Assembly (NCBI GenBank): GCA_021825785.1
Contig: JAKAGP010000077.1
Span: 1-7,461, forward strand
Length of the DNA: 7,461 nt
Direction of reading: 5' to 3'
From: Nitrospirota bacterium
GTDB lineage: Bacteria > Nitrospirota > Thermodesulfovibrionia > Thermodesulfovibrionales > JdFR-88
Shown piece after piece: positions 5,880-7,461 of the stretch. Under the pieces are notes generated by a model. It worked only from the letters and a program-made list of their open reading frames with translations, did no database searches and had not been told where the DNA came from. Each line of letters opens with the position of its first letter. Position 1 is the stretch's first letter. A program made the translations under genes and the position numbers.

Positions 5880-7461
5880 ATGGTCCACAGTTTCGACACT
5901 CTGGTAATAGGCTCCGGGCTTGCTGGCCTGTCGGCGGCCATTGAGGCCTCCAGACACGGCAGCGTGGCCGTTATTGCAAAACTCTATCCCACCAGGTGCC
6001 ACTCCTCGGCGGCCCAAGGCGGCATAGCCGCGGCGCTGGGCAACGAGGAGCCGGACTCTCCCGAATGGCACGTCTACGATACCATTAAGGGCAGCGACTA
6101 CCTGGCGGACCAGGACGCCGCAAGGACGATGTGCGAAGACGCCATAAAGACCGTCATCGGGCTTGAACACCTGGGAGTGCCTTTTTCGCGGATATCCAAT
6201 GGAAAGATCGCGCAGAGGCGCTTTGGCGGCCATACAAAAGAGTTCGGTTTGGCCCCGGTCAGAAGGGCCTGCTACTGCGCGGACAGGACAGGCCTGGCCA
6301 TTGTCACCACCCTTTATGAGCAAAGCGAACGGCGGGGCATAAGGTTTTTCACGGAGTTCCATGTCCTTGACATCATGATGGAGGGGGGCAGATGCCTTGG
6401 CGCCGCCGCCATCGAGATAAGGACCGGGGAGATATGCGCCTTCACCGCCCGCGCTACCATCCTTGCAACCGGAGGCTACGGAAGGGTCTTCAGGACCACA
6501 TCAAACGCCATCCAAAGCACCGGCGACCTGCCGGGCGTGCTCCTGGCAAAAGGCCTCCCACTTGAGGACATGGAATTTTTCCAGTTCCATCCCACGGGCC
6601 TCTACGGATTGGGCATACTGGTTACGGAAGGGGCAAGAGGGGAAGGCGGAGTGCTGATCAACGGCAAGGGAGAGCGGTTCATGGAAAGGTACGCCCCGCA
6701 CATATTGGACCTGGCGCCAAGAGACATGGTCTCAAGGGCGATAATCACCGAGATAAGGGAGGGCCGGGGCGTCCAGGGGAAGGACTTTGTGTACCTGGAC
6801 TTAAGGGCGGTCCCTGAAAAGACCCTGTCGGAAAGACTTCCTGAGATAATGAATTTCTGCAAGCTCTATATGGGCGTGGACCCCTCGGCCGCCCCCATCC
6901 CGGTTGTACCCACCGCCCATTACGCCATGGGCGGCATACCCACGGACCCGGATGGGAGGGTGCGCAAAGATGAGACAGGCGGGACTGTCCCTGGGCTTTT
7001 CGCGGCGGGGGAATGCGCATGCGTTTCGGTGCACGGGGCAAACAGGCTCGGGTGCAACTCCCTGCTGGACACCGTTGTGTTTGGCAGAAGGGCCGGTGAG
7101 GCTGCGGGCAAGATAAAAGAAAACGCCGCAGCCCCGGATAAAGAGCTAAAAAAATTCCTTGAGACCGCAAAAACCGCGGTTTCAGAAATATTGGAAAGGC
7201 GGGGGAATGAGAGGGCCGGAGAGGTAAAAAAGGACCTCCAGGACCTGATGATGCAGAGGTGCTCGGTCTTCAGAAACGAAGCCGGGCTGAAGGAGGCCCT
7301 GAGGGGCATAGGGGAATTAAAGGAAAGGGTAAAACATATCTCCGTAACGGACAGGGGCAAAAGGTTCAATACCGAGGCGCTGGAGGCCATTGAACTTGGC
7401 CGCCTCCTGGACCTGGCGGAGGCGATAGCAGGCGGCGCCCTTGAAAGAAAGGAATCAAGAG
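5880..7461 (+). CDS. sdhA: Succinate dehydrogenase/fumarate reductase flavoprotein subunit, 3'-truncated by window end
   Basis: The catalytic FAD subunit that interconverts succinate and fumarate at the membrane-associated Sdh/Frd complex. 527 codons are visible with no stop, roughly 60 short of the E. coli SdhA length. In order: dinucleotide-binding GSGLAGLSAA (11-20); RCHSSAAQGGIAAALGN with His41 at the position of covalent FAD attachment; HPTG (His237); LVTEGARGEGG (Thr249, Glu250); RDMVSR with Arg281 at the position of the catalytic arginine; PTAHYAMGGIPTD (His348); and VHGANRLGCNSLLD (Arg389). All key active-site residues are present. The ATG at 5880 is chosen because the conserved N-terminus (FDTLVIGSG) follows directly. 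No Shine-Dalgarno is seen. No cytochrome b (sdhC) gene lies before it, unlike many sdhCAB operons; partners are presumably downstream. Sdh versus Frd direction cannot be told from this subunit. The cobamide genes are probably neighbours rather than partners. Confidence 0.93.
   Translation, partial: MVHSFDTLVIGSGLAGLSAAIEASRHGSVAVIAKLYPTRCHSSAAQGGIAAALGNEEPDSPEWHVYDTIKGSDYLADQDAARTMCEDAIKTVIGLEHLGVPFSRISNGKIAQRRFGGHTKEFGLAPVRRACYCADRTGLAIVTTLYEQSERRGIRFFTEFHVLDIMMEGGRCLGAAAIEIRTGEICAFTARATILATGGYGRVFRTTSNAIQSTGDLPGVLLAKGLPLEDMEFFQFHPTGLYGLGILVTEGARGEGGVLINGKGERFMERYAPHILDLAPRDMVSRAIITEIREGRGVQGKDFVYLDLRAVPEKTLSERLPEIMNFCKLYMGVDPSAAPIPVVPTAHYAMGGIPTDPDGRVRKDETGGTVPGLFAAGECACVSVHGANRLGCNSLLDTVVFGRRAGEAAGKIKENAAAPDKELKKFLETAKTAVSEILERRGNERAGEVKKDLQDLMMQRCSVFRNEAGLKEALRGIGELKERVKHISVTDRGKRFNTEALEAIELGRLLDLAEAIAGGALERKESR

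Overview
The window is a stretch of an anaerobic cobamide (vitamin B12-type) biosynthesis operon followed by the start of a succinate dehydrogenase/fumarate reductase locus. All genes lie on the + strand. No phage, insertion sequence, CRISPR, tRNA or rRNA signal was seen. The coding style (fairly high G+C, frequent ATA Ile and AGG Arg codons, many A-runs at Lys codons) and the gene content suggest an obligate or facultative anaerobe, perhaps of the Desulfobacterota/Nitrospirota kind. That placement is a weak inference and no marker gene fixes it.

Layout: (1) 1-471, the C-terminal part of a ThiC-family radical SAM enzyme, read from context as 5-hydroxybenzimidazole synthase (BzaF, or the BzaB half of a BzaA/BzaB pair). 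(2) 468-2057, a BzaC-like SAM-dependent O-methyltransferase fused to a Cys-rich DUF2284-type domain, overlapping the first gene by ATGA. (3) 2101-3756, a B12-binding-type radical SAM methyltransferase, BzaD/BzaE-like. (4) 3779-4840, CobT. (5) 4854-5698, CobS, whose reading frame is broken at a T6C5 run near 4951-4960. (6) A 181-bp gap with a weak terminator-like hairpin, a wider 10-bp inverted repeat and a -10-like box. (7) 5880 to the window end, the flavoprotein subunit SdhA/FrdA, 527 codons visible and open at the edge.

How the genes fit together: the ThiC-like enzyme would turn the purine intermediate AIR into 5-hydroxybenzimidazole. The methyltransferase would make 5-methoxybenzimidazole. 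The B12-type radical SAM enzyme would C-methylate it, most simply to 5-methoxy-6-methylbenzimidazole. CobT would activate the base as its alpha-ribotide, and CobS would join that to adenosyl-GDP-cobinamide. Only one BzaD/E-type enzyme is visible, so the predicted final ligand is 5-methoxy-6-methylbenzimidazole rather than 5,6-dimethylbenzimidazole, unless another gene lies upstream.

The points most worth checking are the methyltransferase-DUF2284 fusion, the cobS frameshift, the structured A/T-rich junction and uncertain start of the radical SAM gene, and the apparently Shine-Dalgarno-less start of the SdhA gene.
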